DNA of 64,000 nt from Pseudopyrenochaeta lycopersici (GCA_003313425.1 NHZP01000020.1:744001-808000); one strand, 5' to 3'. Positions 34,143 through 47,168 are shown, counted from the first letter of the stretch. Notes: generated by a model not told the origin, from the sequence alone. Made by a program: numbers and translations.

Positions 34143-36266
34143 CCGAGGCTCACCTCGTAACGCCCGGTCCCTCGTAACGCCCGCTCCGAACATCAAACCC
34201 ATCAACAAACTTAAGGCTATTGAGCCTCATACTATAGCTATTATCGCGATTTTTTCTGGTAGATCGATTCATATGGCTAGTAGCTATCTAGAGCTACTGG
34301 TACTTGATAGGAACTTTGATTTCGCGGCCGCCACGTGACAAAACAGGCGGTAGGCCTGATTCTGCACCTGCGGCCTTCTCACCACTGCGAGGCCTCACAA
34401 CCTGCCTTTTTCTAGTAACAGCCTTTGCAGCAGTTTTAAGGCTGCTCTTTTTCCTTTTTTGGGACAATTTGAGAGCTTGTTTGAGTCGTTTTGCAGCCTT
34501 GCGAGCAGCCCGCCTGGCGGCCTGATTAGCAGCTCGATCTGCCTTTTCCCTCTGCCTCAGTAACCTAGCCTCAGCCCTAGCTACTTGCCTTACTTGAACT
34601 ATCTTAGCCTTGGCCTGCTTTTGCTCCTTACGATGCTTAGCTGCTTTAAGCTTTTAACGTTGCTGCTCCTCCTCCTTGCGAGCTCTAGCCTCCTGTCAGT
34701 TACGTGCCTCCTTTACTTTCTTAGGTGACCAGAATACTGCACTACTATAATAGTCCTTATCTAGCTGTAATAGGAGGACCTTGCTCTGCTTCCTGCGCTT
34801 CCTCTTATAGATAAGAGCGCCTCTTATAGCTGTTACTTTATGCTTAAGGATAGCCTTTTTAGTGCAGATATAGTAAAAGATCCTGCTAAGCTTTCTAGCC
34901 CCTTTATCCTCGCGATGCGTAACAACGTAGCGTACTAGCGCCTCTAGCTCTCTCTAATTCTCAGCACTCAGCTCTAAGGACTCACTATCGCTTATATTCC
35001 CTTGCATAACTAGCCTAGTGTTAAACTTTTTAAGGATAACCTTAGGATTAAAGGGCGATAGGCTAGTTACCTTAAAGGCCTTAAAGATAGTCTCCTTTTT
35101 AAATAAAGCTGCCTAGGCTGCTTTAAAGAAAGGATAGAAGTCTCTTTTACTAATAGAGACTAGCCCCTAGCTTCTCTCTATGAACTGTGAGATCTCCTCT
35201 AAGTACGCGAGTAAGAGAGGCTTAAACATACTTACGTTAAGTAGCTATAAGCTATAGGTTAAGTAAGGAGGATAGATAGCTAAGAGGATCTTATTTTAGT
35301 CGCAATAGTTAATAAAATCTATAGAAATATAAGATCTATAGCTATTAAGGATAAGTAATTAATAAGAGGATTAAGCTTTTGCCTTAGTGTTATAATTAAA
35401 CACCTGTTTTAGCTATGCTAGGCCTATATTATTATTTGTCTATCCTAAGGGAGATAAGGTAAAGCAAGCTTGATTATCCTTAGGATTAAACTCTTACAGC
35501 TAGCTGTCCTAGATTAAGCATAAGGCTAACTAAAATATTAGGGTAGGCTCTAGAGATAATCTATCCGCGCAGATATAGGCTATTAAGGTAATCTACTCTC
35601 TGTTACTACCCTAGATAAAGGATCTATAGTTCCCCCGCTCATATAAGGTCCTACTAAATATCCTCTTTAACCTGCCTATTACTCCTAATAGGAACCCCTT
35701 TTTATCTATATTATATATATACTAAGCTTCTATCTTATATTACTTAATCTTATTATCTAAAAGCCTAAAATAGAGGCTATACTTATTAACAGAATTAGCT
35801 ATGTAGCGGCTGTTATCTATACTAACTGCATATTAAGAGATAAGATAGATACTGTGCTGCTTAATAAAGCGATTAACCTAGTTCTTTCTAATCTCTTTTT
35901 TAGCTATTTAAGACGCAAAGTTTTAAATCATAGCCCTACTAGGTGGTAGGCCTCGCTTAGTGAGCTGGATGATGTACTGGATAAGCTCCTTTTCTTGGTG
36001 TGGATGGAGATTTTGTTGATTTTGAGCTTTAACTTCTCGCGAGGTTAAAATAAGCTAGTGCCGCCTTGCGATCGTTCTAGGGTCAACGCCATAGGTATTC
36101 ACCAATTTTGTGTAATTAATATCTTCTCCAGACTCCAAGGAGTTGATAGTTGTAAGCGCATCTATAACTGGGTCCATATTGGTTGAGATACGTGGTGTTA
36201 AAAAAACCGTGCAATTGTTGAGGAGCGGGCGTTACGAGGGGCCGGGCGTTACGAGGTGAGCCTCGG
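34143..36266 (-). mobile_element. Pogo/Fot1-type transposon, inactive
   Basis: A 2,124-bp element with terminal inverted repeats starting CCGAGGCTCACCTCGTAACG at both ends and TA directly outside each end (34141-34142, 36267-36268). A second copy of the CCTCGTAACGCCCG unit lies just inside each terminus. The transposase frame starts at the minus-strand ATG at 36177 (MDPVIDALTTINSLESG). It shows a CENP-B/HTH-like segment (LHPHQEKELIQYIIQLTKRG) and ends in the basic Ala/Lys/Arg-rich tail usual for Fot1-type transposases (AARRAARKAAKRLKQ reversed-strand region about 34540-34480). Many TAA/TAG stops break the middle. The central part is A+T-shifted and the tail much less so. Confidence 0.9.
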
Positions 36267-36292
36267 TACCGTGGCTCACCTCGTAACGCCCG
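36267..36292. repeat. Orphan pogo terminal repeat abutting the element
   Basis: Immediately after the element, TACCGTGGCTCACCTCGTAA repeats the terminal sequence in the orientation of a left end (one mismatch, GTGG for GAGG). The shared TA serves both ends. This is the stub of a related element, or the product of insertion into the end of an older copy. Confidence 0.8.
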
Positions 36293-36732
36293 CATTTCCT
36301 TCCTAAAATCTACTAAAATCCTATCTTTATTTCTATTTTTTTTAAGCCTTATTCAGAAAGTGGAGCTTACACTACTATAATGACATAGTGCATCTGCCTC
36401 AACATCAATCAGGTATGTGTCTTGTTGGCTGGCAAACTGCCTGACTGCACCTGGAAGGCAATTCTTCCGCTCACACGCGCATCCTTCTTGTCTTTCAATT
36501 CCACCGCGGGAAATATCTCCACTATCCTAGAATCTTGTCCTAGACCAATGTCTATGGGTTCCGCACTGATTTACAATCATACAGTTGCTTTGGGCTAGTG
36601 CGGCCATGATAAACGAGCCTGCATCTATACAATACTGCATCCTATTTTTCACACCATCCAGCCAACAAAACCTGCTTACTGTAGTTAAACATTATCATTA
36701 CTTCACATTATCGTTCCATAACGATCGAAACA
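36293..36732. other. Flank between pogo element and MDR pseudogene
   Basis: About 440 bases of mostly normal composition; probably the former promoter of the decayed oxidoreductase gene. No other feature is seen. Confidence 0.4.
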
Positions 36733-37240
36733 ATGACCGCCCCTAAGAACCAAGCTGCATAACTCACCAAAGCCGGCCCTGGCGAGATTGTGGTGAAGAA
36801 TGCTGCTGTTGCTATCAACCCGCTTGATTGGCACATGCTCGATCATGGTGTTTTCGTTCAGCAGTGGCCTGCGATCATTGGCTGTGATGTTGCTGATGAT
36901 GTCTATGAAGCGGGCGCGAATGTCAAGCGTTTCAAGAAAGGAGACCACGTTATCGGGTAGGCCAACATGATTTACAATTTTCAAAAGCTCCAGTATTGAA
37001 ATTGACATTGTTGCCATTATAGTCATACTGTGAACTTAATCAGTGGGCGTCCACAGGATGGTGCATACCAGCTATACACGATGCTATCTGATAACAAAAC
37101 GGCTATCCTTCCCAACGCTATCTCTTTCACTGATAGTGTTTTGGTGCCTTTTGCTTTGGAGGCGGCGTTCTGCGATCTCTCTCTCTCTCTCTCTCTCAAG
37201 AGTCCTGCTGTGACTATGCCCGGTGTCCATGGCTTCCAAC
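36733..37240 (+). pseudogene. Truncated MDR oxidoreductase (ToxD/enoyl-reductase-like)
   Basis: From the ATG at 36733 the frame gives a medium-chain dehydrogenase/reductase N-terminus: KAGPGEIVVKNAAVAINPLD, HMLDHGVF, PAIIGCDVADDVYEAGANVK and GDHVIG. A 66-nt intron (GTAGGC at 36957 to TATAG at 37022) leads to HTVNLISGRPQDGAYQLYT. An in-frame TAA lies nine codons after the start, where the family has Gln (CAA), and GCDVADDV has Asp for the usual Gly: both are C-to-T/G-to-A changes. The cofactor-binding half is missing. The sequence runs through a (TC)n tract and then into an A+T-rich repeat at about 37241. Relatives are annotated as zinc-binding alcohol dehydrogenase/ToxD-like or PKS-partner enoyl reductases. 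Confidence 0.8.
37175..37197. repeat. (TC)n microsatellite inside pseudogene
   Basis: About 11 TC units within the decayed oxidoreductase, reading as LSLSLSL; probably an expansion after loss of function. Confidence 0.85.
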
Positions 37241-37905
37241 AGTACGTAGTACAGTAGCCTACGGTACAGTCCTACAGCTTACATAAGTAGTACGTAGCGT
37301 AGCTTAGGCTAGATTATAGCGTAGCTATAATTAAATTAATTTTAAAGCTATAGTTATAGCTTATAGCTAGTTTTTTAGTATTAAGCTTTAAAGCTAAGCC
37401 TTAGTATAGTAATTTAAAAGCTAAGATTTAGCTAAGGCGCTTATAAGTTTATAGCTTTTATAGAAAAGGCTCTAATAGGTAGTAATTTTAGAGATTTAAG
37501 AAATAACTTTAACTTATTTAGTACTATAGAAAATAAGAAGCTAGTAAGATAGCTAGAAATATAAATACTTAGATATTTCTACTTAAAATTTATATTTTTA
37601 CTATTAATATTTATTACTATAAACTATTTTATTTCTTAATTTTAGTATACGCCCTCTTTAGCTCTAAGCTTAGCCTTATAAAGCTTACTTAGTAGTATTA
37701 CTCTTACTAGTTATATATTACTATTTTAAACTACCTTTATATCTTTATTTAATATTACTATATCTTATACTTATCTTAATAGTAATTATAGCGTCCTTAG
37801 TAAGTATTTTAAATTAATTTTAAATATATATATTATAATAAAGAGCGCTTAGTCTTATCTTAAGTAGGCTATTAGTTAAAGTATAAGAGTAAGCTAAGAG
37901 GTAAG
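37241..37905. other. Strongly A+T-shifted repeat remnant
   Basis: About 660 bases of TA/TTA-rich sequence with no frame surviving. It marks the left edge of the 27-kb repeat block. Identity of the original repeat is not recoverable by eye. Confidence 0.6.
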
Positions 37906-39208
37906 TGTTACGAACAGAAGTGGGAAGGGCGGCGGTTATGAGGATGTGAGGGGAGGCACGGACAACCAACGAAGAGACCGAGCCTCTAAACTAACCAATG
38001 ACGCCAGGGTCACGTAATCCTAGAAAACCTACGCTAAGACAGACTATGTCCTATAGGATAGAGACAAACCTGGAAAACCTAGAGGGGGCCTTACAGGAAT
38101 CTTATAAGAGAATTACATATATAGACTCGCATAATATAGCCCCTATAGCATATTATAATTAACTTAAGATAATCTATAAGTATACTACTATTTAATACTT
38201 CTATATTTAACTAACTTACTACTATATATTTATAGAATACTCTAAAGAGCTTACTAGTTAACACTAGTTACTTTATATTATAACTACTTAATTAAATCTT
38301 TAATATTTTAATTACCTTTAAGATAAGTAGTACTAGTAAATACGTAGCTACCCCTAACTCTTTAACTATAACTACTAAAGGTTATCTAATTAGTAAACCT
38401 ACTACGTTTAGTAGTAACTAATAACACCTTAAAAAATAGTTACTCTAACTTAACTTATACTTCTACTTTTATAAAAATATTAATAAAAGTAATAAGGCGC
38501 CTATTATAATTACTTACTTTATAAGTAAAGTACTAGACTAAGTTATACTATAATTAGAATAATATATAAACTAAGGAATTATTAATAAAGATAATATAGA
38601 AATATTTAAGGATTAGAATAGGTTTACAAAACATATCTAATAAATTTTTAGTATATAGATAGAGAAAGTTATAGTAGAATAATATATATAGGAACTAAAA
38701 TAATATACCTCTATTACTAACTATACTAATAAGTTTAAATAATACTCTATAATTATTAGATAGGATAATAAAGCCCTTAAGTAAATATTCTAATAAGGCC
38801 TAAAACTATAGGTTAGGGAGGAACTTATAAGAATAAGATATATTATTAAGGACCTTAATAACTTAATTAATAACTATATAAGAATTAATAATAACTTATA
38901 TAAATTAAACTAAGAACTATAGAGCTATAGGAAAGGAAAAATAATATATATAGGTAAATAAAAAGGCTATATTTACTACTCTAAAAATACTTATACTACT
39001 AGCTACTATACTTCTAATAAACTAGAACTAATATATTTAGATAACGTTAATAAAAAGTAAAGGAATAGGAAGGTAGGATACTAGAAGATAGATATAGAGA
39101 AGTTAAAGAGTAATTACTATAATTATAGGAAGAAAGGATACTTTATAAAGAATTATAAGTAAAAGAATAAAGTTACTTAGCTTAAAGTTAATATAATTAA
39201 TATCTTAG
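37906..39208 (+). mobile_element. 5' fragment of a Ty3/gypsy-like element (LTR start plus gag)
   Basis: It starts with TGTTACGAACAGAAGTGGG, an LTR-like end, and the first 200 bases keep normal base composition, unlike everything around them. From about 38640 a plus-strand frame with TAA/TAG stops shows a gag-like arrangement ending in a mutated zinc knuckle (YNYRKKGYFIKNYK, in which Tyr stands where CCHC cysteines and the histidine would be) at about 39118-39160. It is cut at 39208 by the LTR of the next element. A possible LTR end (TTAACA) lies at 38263 but is unconfirmed. Confidence 0.6.
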
Positions 39209-39597
39209 TGTAAAGATCTTAAAGGCTATTAGTAAGGATAATTAATAAGACTATAAGGTTAGTTCTCCGGGATAGAGTAAGGGACTATATAAAAGGGGTT
39301 TTAATACTAAGACAGTAAGAGGGTGCTTCTATAAAGAGTACTAAGGTTTTAAGAATAATTAGTATTGCTATTACTATACTGTAAGGTATAATATTAAGTT
39401 AAACATAATAAGCTATAAGGGTTTATTGCTGTAATCTATATACATAGAAGTTATGCACGTTACTTAGTGTACTTAAGGCGCTTAGTACTACTAATTATAC
39501 TAATTAACTAAGTACGTTACGTAATCTTAACTATTAGTCTAATGTCTGCAGGGTCTAACTAGAGTCGCTAGGCATAGGATCTTAGCAGGATCGTAAC
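39209..39597 (-). repeat. 3' LTR of outer gypsy copy
   Basis: 389 bp, TG...CA. It shares its promoter-distal half with the inner LTRs (CAATAAACCCTTATAGCTTA and following), but the first 170 bp differ clearly, so it belongs to a divergent subfamily. Confidence 0.85.
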
Positions 39598-39682
39598 ACT
39601 ATCCTCCTCCTATCCTAGCGCTGTCCTTAGTGCTTATTATATAACGCAGGCGCTTCCTACTTTTACTGCCTTATGTCTTGCT

Positions 39683-40231
39683 ATGCCTAAATATCTACAG
39701 GTGTCTAGCACTATTTATTATTAACGCCTTTATAATTTTATTAACTCTTTTAAGAAAGCTATAGTTTAGAAGTATATAATATATATAAAATATAATTAGG
39801 TATATAGAGTCTACGTTTATTTAGGAAAATACAGTAAGTGCCTTTATTAAAGATAACGTTATAATATATAAGTTATAGAGTCTAAATTTAAATAATTAGT
39901 AGATTAAAAGATAAAGCTTTAAGAATAAATAAAAGAATCTAGAGACGCGTAAGAGGTTATAATAAAGGCGCATAAAAAAGCTCTAGAAGAGCTGCGCGTT
40001 ACTTAGGCTTATAAGGAGCAGTTATAATAATAAATAAATTTAATTAATTAGCGCGTAGAGGAAGTAATAGCTATAGAAGAGTAGGATATTAAGGAGTAAG
40101 AAGCGGCAGAGGCCTTATTGCCTAAGAACGCTTCTAACGCCTTTAGTTTTAGTTTATTACCTAGCACCTAAGGTGTATTTAAGGGCTTCCCTCTTAAATA
40201 CTAGGAGGCCTTAGTTAGTAATAGGCTATTA
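39683..40231 (+). pseudogene. Antisense accessory ORF of outer gypsy copy (Cys/coiled-coil)
   Basis: On the strand opposite to gag-pol, between the chromodomain end and the 3' LTR, a single frame runs from the ATG at 39683 for about 180 codons, interrupted only by TAA/TAG. Its first third has a cluster of Tyr/Cys (KYIIYIKYN, YLGKYSKC) consistent with a former Cys-rich zinc-binding motif, since TGT or TGC becomes TAT or TAC by RIP. The middle is strongly coiled-coil (KAHKKALEELRVT, KEQL, RVEEVIAIEE). The inner copy carries an equivalent ORF at the same place. The 3' end is uncertain. Confidence 0.6.
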
Positions 40232-41128
40232 GTAGTAAACTTAATAGTTTCCTCTAGCTCCTAATATTTCTTAAGGTTTATTTATTTTTTCTTCTTCTTT
40301 TCCTCTCTTTCCTAATATTCTCTAACTTTTTCTTAGTAGTTCCTTAAGTATTCCTCTAGTTCCTATATACTCTCTACGCTTAAGTATCCCTTCTATTTAA
40401 CTAGGTAACTAAAGCTTAATTCTAGGTTATTAACTCTTCTATTTTATTAGTATCCCTAGATTTTCTTAACTTTAAACTTATTTTCTTCCTCTAGTTTATA
40501 TTAGAATATTCTCTATAATAGCGTTACAAGGTTAGCTAGTTCTAACTTAGAGATATAGAAGTATAAGTAGATCTTTATATCTAGTAGTAGCTTAAGTATA
40601 TAATTTATAAGTCTGTTTCGTTCTTTAACTAAAAATAGTCTAACTTTAACGTAATTAAGTCTCTTACTTAGTTACTTATTACGTAGGTTTTTTATAAGTA
40701 AGTATGCTTTATCCTCCTTCTTTAGCTAAGGTGTTATTTTTCTTTTCTTATTTTAGTAGGAAATACTATTACGTTATACTTTCTTAAGGTTCTCTTAGAG
40801 TTATTTATGCATTTTCTTTATTTCTTTAGCTATTTTTATAGCTGCTTTAGCTTTTCTACTAAGGTATGTCTTTATAAAGAGATTAGGGTGTCTCCTGTAG
40901 TTAGCAAAGAATAGTATCTTTCTAGTTAATTCTAATAATTTATTATTATAGGCTAGTTATACTATTAGTAATAGTAAGACCTAATTATTTTATTATTAAT
41001 TACTATAAATTCTTAGGTAGGTCTTTATTATTCTGTTTATTCTTTCTATCTATCCGTCCGTTTGTGGGTAATAGGCTGTTAACAACGTTCTTTTTATTCT
41101 TATCGCAGCTATTAATGTAGACTAGAAG

Positions 41129-41522
41129 TGTTAGGATCTCAGATCCTGGACAGGGAGGAAGAACCTCAGAAGCTGGCAGCCAGTCAAGAAGCGCCAGTGT
41201 CCTACTCTGTCGCATGTCACGTGACCGCTCGCTCTGCCAAGGACGAGCGCTCGCAGCGCTCGCGGCGAGCGCGATAAGCGCGTTGTGTATATAGATCACC
41301 ACAATAAACCCTTATAGCTTATTATGTTTAATTTAATATTATACTCTATAGTATAGTAATAGTAATACTAATTATTCTTAACCCTTAGTACTCTTTACAG
41401 AAGCACTATCTTACTATCTTAGTATTAAACCCCCCTTCTATCTAGTCCCTTACTCTATCCTAGAGAACTAACCTTACAATCTTATTAGTTATTCTTACTA
41501 ATAGCTTTTAAGATTCTTTACA
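41129..41522 (+). repeat. 5' LTR of inner gypsy
   Basis: 394 bp, TGTTAGGATC...TTTACA, with a G+C-richer first half containing CACGTGACC and a GCTCGC-rich palindromic stretch, and a TATATAGA box near 41289 followed by CAATAAA. Confidence 0.95.
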
Positions 41523-41539
41523 CTTTAAATACTCTTAAG

Positions 41540-44500
41540 ATAAGTAATACTTATATAGAAAACCCGGCCTACTATACTACTAGACTAGGCAACGCTGTTG
41601 CTAAACTAGACCTCTTCTATAGAGATTAGTTTAAGCTTAAAGAATAGCTACTCTAGTTTAACCTATTCTTTAAGTTTAATGCGACTACTATAGATAATAA
41701 TAACTAAGCAGTACTTATAACAAGCTATATAAGGGGCGAAGCTGCTAAGTAGGTAAAGCCTTACTTAGTTAAGTACCTAGCTAAAGGAACTAAACCTAAG
41801 GAGCTAATTAAGATATTTAAAGACATAGGAGAATTTAAGACACGCATGTAATAAGCGTTTAGACTACTAAATGAAACTACTATCGCAGAACGTAAAATCT
41901 AGAATATACAATAAACTTAGTCTATAGCTAATTACGCTAACAAGTTTTTAGGGTATACTAGACAAACTAACTAGAACAACGATACCCTAAAAACTATATA
42001 TAAATAAGGCTTAAAAGTAGACGTCTAGACTAAACTAATACGCTCTAGCATAGGTATTAACACGCTAGATAACCTAATTAATAAAACTATCTAACTAGAT
42101 ATAGAACTCTATAAGCTCTATATGCGACTTAAAGGATAACTACTAGGATAAATAAAAGAAGATAAGAAACTTTAAGGGGGTTATCGTAACAAGCCTAATA
42201 ACAGTTACCTATAGTACTAGTATTAACTATAAGGAGTACCTAGACAGTATATATCTAGGGGCCCTAAGGTAATACATCTAGGTAACCTTAATAAAGAAAA
42301 GTTAGGTAAGGGCAGGAAGAAAAAAGAAATAACTTACTTTAACTATAATAAGAAAGGCTATATAGCTAAGGATTATAGATAAAAGAATAAGGTAACCCCC
42401 TAGATTAATATATTAGCTGTAAAAGAAGAAAATAGTAATAATAAAATATAGGAAGTCGTCGCTACCTAAGAGGAAAGGGCTTAAGATACAGAGATATTAC
42501 TACTACCTTACTAGGAACCTACTAAGAGAAGGATCCCTAGAACCTAGTATAGCAAAGATAAGGAAGAGAGTAACAGCTCCCTATTCTAAGTCTATAAAGA
42601 TATAGAAGAGAATCTTAGTAATACTATAGTACTCCTAATAAAGAAATAAAAAAGAGAGAACTTCTAAAACTAATATTAACTAGGAACCTTAAGGCTATTA
42701 ATACCTATAGAGGTAGAAAAAGATATTATAGAACTTAACTACTAATTACGCGCATAATATATATATAAAGTATAATATATTAATGCGCTTACCTTAGAAG
42801 AATAGGAAGCAGCTATAGTATAAGGAATAAGTATAATTATTCTAGCTAAATAAGTAATATAAGATATATTGCGGGAACATTATAATTACTCTAAATATTA
42901 TATAAAGGTAATATAAGAATAGGCAGAAAAAGCTAAGGAAGCATAGCAACTCGTAAGCGTTAGGGATGCACTACAGAAACTTTAATAAGCTAGATAAACA
43001 TAGGCACTAGAACCTCTAGTAGTTAAGACCCCTAAATACGTATTATAACGCTAAATAATGCTACTACTAATATAGGAAGATACTTTCTATATACTAAATA
43101 CTAAGGACTTAGTGCGACAAAGGTACCTTTAAGTTAATTCTTACAGCGAGATTATGCTTATAAACAGTAAGAAATAAGACATCTACACCTAGCTTAAATA
43201 ATAAATACATTAGGAAGACGACAAAGAGAACGTTAACCCTAACTAGCTTCTTACAGAGGAAGAAGCCAGAGACTATTACAAGCGCGCAGAAGCAGCTTAA
43301 ACCCTACATACTATATATAAAGGACTACAGAAACTAGTACTAAACTACTTAATAGACCCACGCAATAAGCAACACAGTATCATCTACTAGTCTTTTTGCA
43401 CTACTAACCTATGCATAATCTATTACTTAAGTAAAACAGAACAGGGATACTTCCCTTACTTATTTTACTAATACAAATACTAATAGTATAATTATCCTAA
43501 AATTAAATACGACAACTACCTATAAGATAAAAGGACTATCCTCTACTTCCTAGGAAATAATAACCCTGTAGCTACTATAGCGATGTAGCTAGTCTTTAAT
43601 AGAGAATATAATTAGTAATAATAGCAAACGTGCCTTAACTCTAACTACCTTAAGCACAAAGATATTAAGACACTAAACAGGTATTAAGAGGAGCCTTTTT
43701 TAGAGTCGCGCCCACTAATAGGTAAGAATCGCGAACTCTATATGCAACAGGCGCACAAGGACTCCTTAAGCTAAATATTAAGCTTAATAGAAGCTAGATA
43801 AAGGCACTAGTAGATTCTAGAGTATAATAAAGCTATATTTCTGCGCGAGCGATAGAATAAGCTAGCCTTATCCTATCATTAAAATTAGTACTATATCTAT
43901 TAATAGTAGCTAATAGACAACTAATACTATCAGAGTCTGTAATTACACACAAAGTATAGAGCGTGCAACTTATTATCTAGAACTATAGAGAAATAATTAA
44001 CCTAGACGTCTTTAGACTATTATAACATAATATAATACTAAGACTCTTATAGTTAAGAGAACATAGTCTAGACATAAATTAGAAAAAAAAGAAGTTCTCG
44101 TTTAAATACTGTAGAACAAACGTAACTACGAGCAAGCCTACACTACAGCTAAGTGCCTAGGTAGATAAGAAGATAATAATTAGAATCCTTACTTTAAATA
44201 AGGATAACCTTAGAACATAAGGGTCTAACTTAGCAGGTACTAATAGGAGGCCCTTAGACTAATAAGCTAGAGTTAAAGAGTAAAGCGTAACTCTAGCAAT
44301 CCCTAACAAGTATAAAGAATATAAGTTACTCTTTTAGGAAGAGATAACTATAAAAGCATTACCTAAATATTAACCTTAAGATTATAAGATTATCTTATAG
44401 GAAGGAAAGTAACTAACTTTCAGCCTAATTTATAGTTTATTAGAAAAAGAACTTAAGACCCTACGTAAATACATTAAGATAAACTTAAAAAAAGGATTTA

Positions 44501-47070
44501 TTAGAGAATTATAATTACTAGCAGGATACCCTATACTATTTATACTAAAGAAAAATAGGAAGTTAAAATTATACGTTAACTACTAGAAACTTAATAATAT
44601 TATAATAAAAAATTAATACCCTCTACTAAATATAGCAGAACTATAAGATTAACTAGCCTTTATAAAAGTCTTTATAGTATTAGACTTAAGAGGAGTGTAT
44701 AACCTTATTTATATAAAGGAAGGCGAAGAATAGAAGACTGCGTTTAGAACACGCTATAGCTACTATAAGTATATAGTAATACTCTTTAGTCTTACTAACG
44801 CACTAGCTATATACTAGGCACTTATTAATAATATGTCAAGAGAACACTTAGATATATTTATTATTATATACCTTAATAATATCCTTATATACTCTAATAA
44901 TCTACAGGAATATATTAAGCACGTTAAAACAGTTCTTACCTACTTAGGAAGATTTAGGTTACTACTTAAACCTAAGAAATATAAGTTCTATAAAAAAGAA
45001 GTTAAGTTCTTAGGATATATAGTAGGTGCATATAGAGTAAAGATAAGTAAAGAAAAAATAAGAGTAGTAGAAGAATAGCTTAAACCTAAAATAGTTAAAG
45101 ATATATAGTTATTTATAGGATTTATTAACTTTAACTAATAGTTTATTAAGGACTTCTCTAAGAAATCTATCCTACTTACTAAACTTATAAGAAAACAGAT
45201 AAAATAGGAATAAGAAAATAAATAAAGAAAAGTATTCTAGATGCTTAAGGAAGCCTATATTATACTACTAGTATTAATTATATTCTAAACAGGAGAACCT
45301 TTATAGTTTAAAATAGATACTTTAGACCTTATACTAGGTGTAATAGTAAAATAAGAACGCAATAGGAAATAGCACCTAATTACCTACTACTCTAGGAAAT
45401 TTACAGACCCTAAGGAACGCTACAACGTGCATAATAAAGAACTTATAGTAATTGTTAACGCCCTTAACTACTAGCAGATCTACGCAGAGAGCTGCTTAGA
45501 TCTTATAATATTTATAGATTACAAGAACTTAGTTAATTTTACTACTACTAAAGATTTAAACTAAAGACAGGTTAGATAGGCTAAAATATTAGGATAATAT
45601 AAGTTTAAGATTGTATATACACTAGGAAAGGATAACAGCAGAGCTAATACTCTTAGCTGCAGATTAGACATCGTAAGAATAAAAGTAATAATTAGCAATG
45701 CTATCCTTTAAGTAAACTAGGACAGAAGCCTAGGACCTAATAAGTTATTAAATAATACTATAATAATTACGTCTAAAGTACCTAAAGAATTATAAGAAGT
45801 AATTATCTAATAATACTATAATAACCTAGTACATAGTTACCCTAGAATTAAGAGAATAATAGAACTAATACAGTAACACTATAGCTTTAAAAACATAAAG
45901 GCTAAGGTTAAATAGTTTATTAAAAAATGCGCAGACTATTATAAGAATAAACACAGTACTTACGTACTATACAGAGAAATGCAAGCTATAGAGCTACCTA
46001 ACAAACCTTAGGCAGATATTTCTATAGACTTTGTAACAGAGTTACTACTATCTAAAGATCCCGCAACAAGAATTAAGTATAACGCTATCTTTAACATAGT
46101 CTGCAGGTTTATAAAACCAGCAGAGATAATACTATTCAGAAATAACTATAACATAGAACAACTAGCGTTTGTTATCCTAGATAGATTAATATAATACTAT
46201 AGTATACCTAAGTCTATTATAAGTAATAGAGATAAGCTCTTTACATCTAACTTCTAGTCCACACTAATAGCTACGATAGGGACAAAGAGAAAGTTGTTAA
46301 CAGCCTATTACCTATAAACAGACAGACAAATAGAAAGAATAAATAGAATAATAAAAACCTACCTAAGGATTTACAGCAATTAACAGTAAAATAATTAGGT
46401 TTTACTATTACTAATAGCATAACTAGCCTATAATAACAAGTTATTAGAATTAACTAGAAAGACACTGTTCTTTACTAACTACAGGAGACACCCTAATCTC
46501 TTTATAAAGTTATATCCTAGTAGAAAAGCTAAAGCAGCTCTAAAAACAGCTAAAGAAATAAAGAAAATACACGAATAACTCTAAGAAAACTTTAAGAAAG
46601 CATAACGCAACAGTATTTCCTACTAAAACAAGAAAAGGAAAATAGCACCTTAGCTAAAGGAGGGGGATAAAGTATACTTACTTATAAAAAATCTACGTAA
46701 CAAGTAACTAAGTAAAGAACTTAATTACGTTAAAGTTAGACTATTTTTAGTTAAGGAATAGAATAGACTAGTAAACTATACACTTAAGCTGCTACTAGAT
46801 ATAAAAATCTACCCACGCTTCTACATTTCTAAGCTAGAACCAGCTAACCCTACAACACTACTATAAAAAACATTTTAGTATAAACCTAAAGAAGAAAACG
46901 AGTTTAAGGTTAAGAAAATATAGGGGTACTAACAAAACAGAAGGATTAACAACCTAGAGTTAAGCTTCAGCTACCTAGTTAAATAGAAAGGATACCTAAG
47001 TATAGAAAGCACGTAGGAACTACTAGAAAACCTAAGGAACTGTTAAGAAAAAATTAGAGAATACTAGGAG
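41540..47070 (+). pseudogene. gag-pol remnant of inner gypsy
   Basis: A plus-strand gag-pol with zinc knuckle, RT, RNase H, integrase and C-terminal chromodomain, unable to encode protein because of dozens of TAA/TAG codons. The RT catalytic YLDD box reads YLNN (44868-44880), so both catalytic aspartates are lost by G-to-A. The longest stop-free stretch is 44833-45078. Confidence 0.88.
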
Positions 47071-47168
47071 AGAGAGGAGAAGAAGAAGAAAAAACAATAA
47101 ACCTAGAAGATAAGAGCCTGCCTAGGCTCCGCTAGGGTTACCAGCTAATCCAAAGCGCCTATAGTAGA

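Noticed and set aside
34304..34525. Plus-strand coding frame inside the pogo element
   Set aside because: Shadow of the basic C-terminal tail of the transposase encoded on the minus strand.
44833..45078. Functional small protein from the open RT segment
   Set aside because: It is only the longest stop-free piece of a dead gypsy pol with a destroyed catalytic box.
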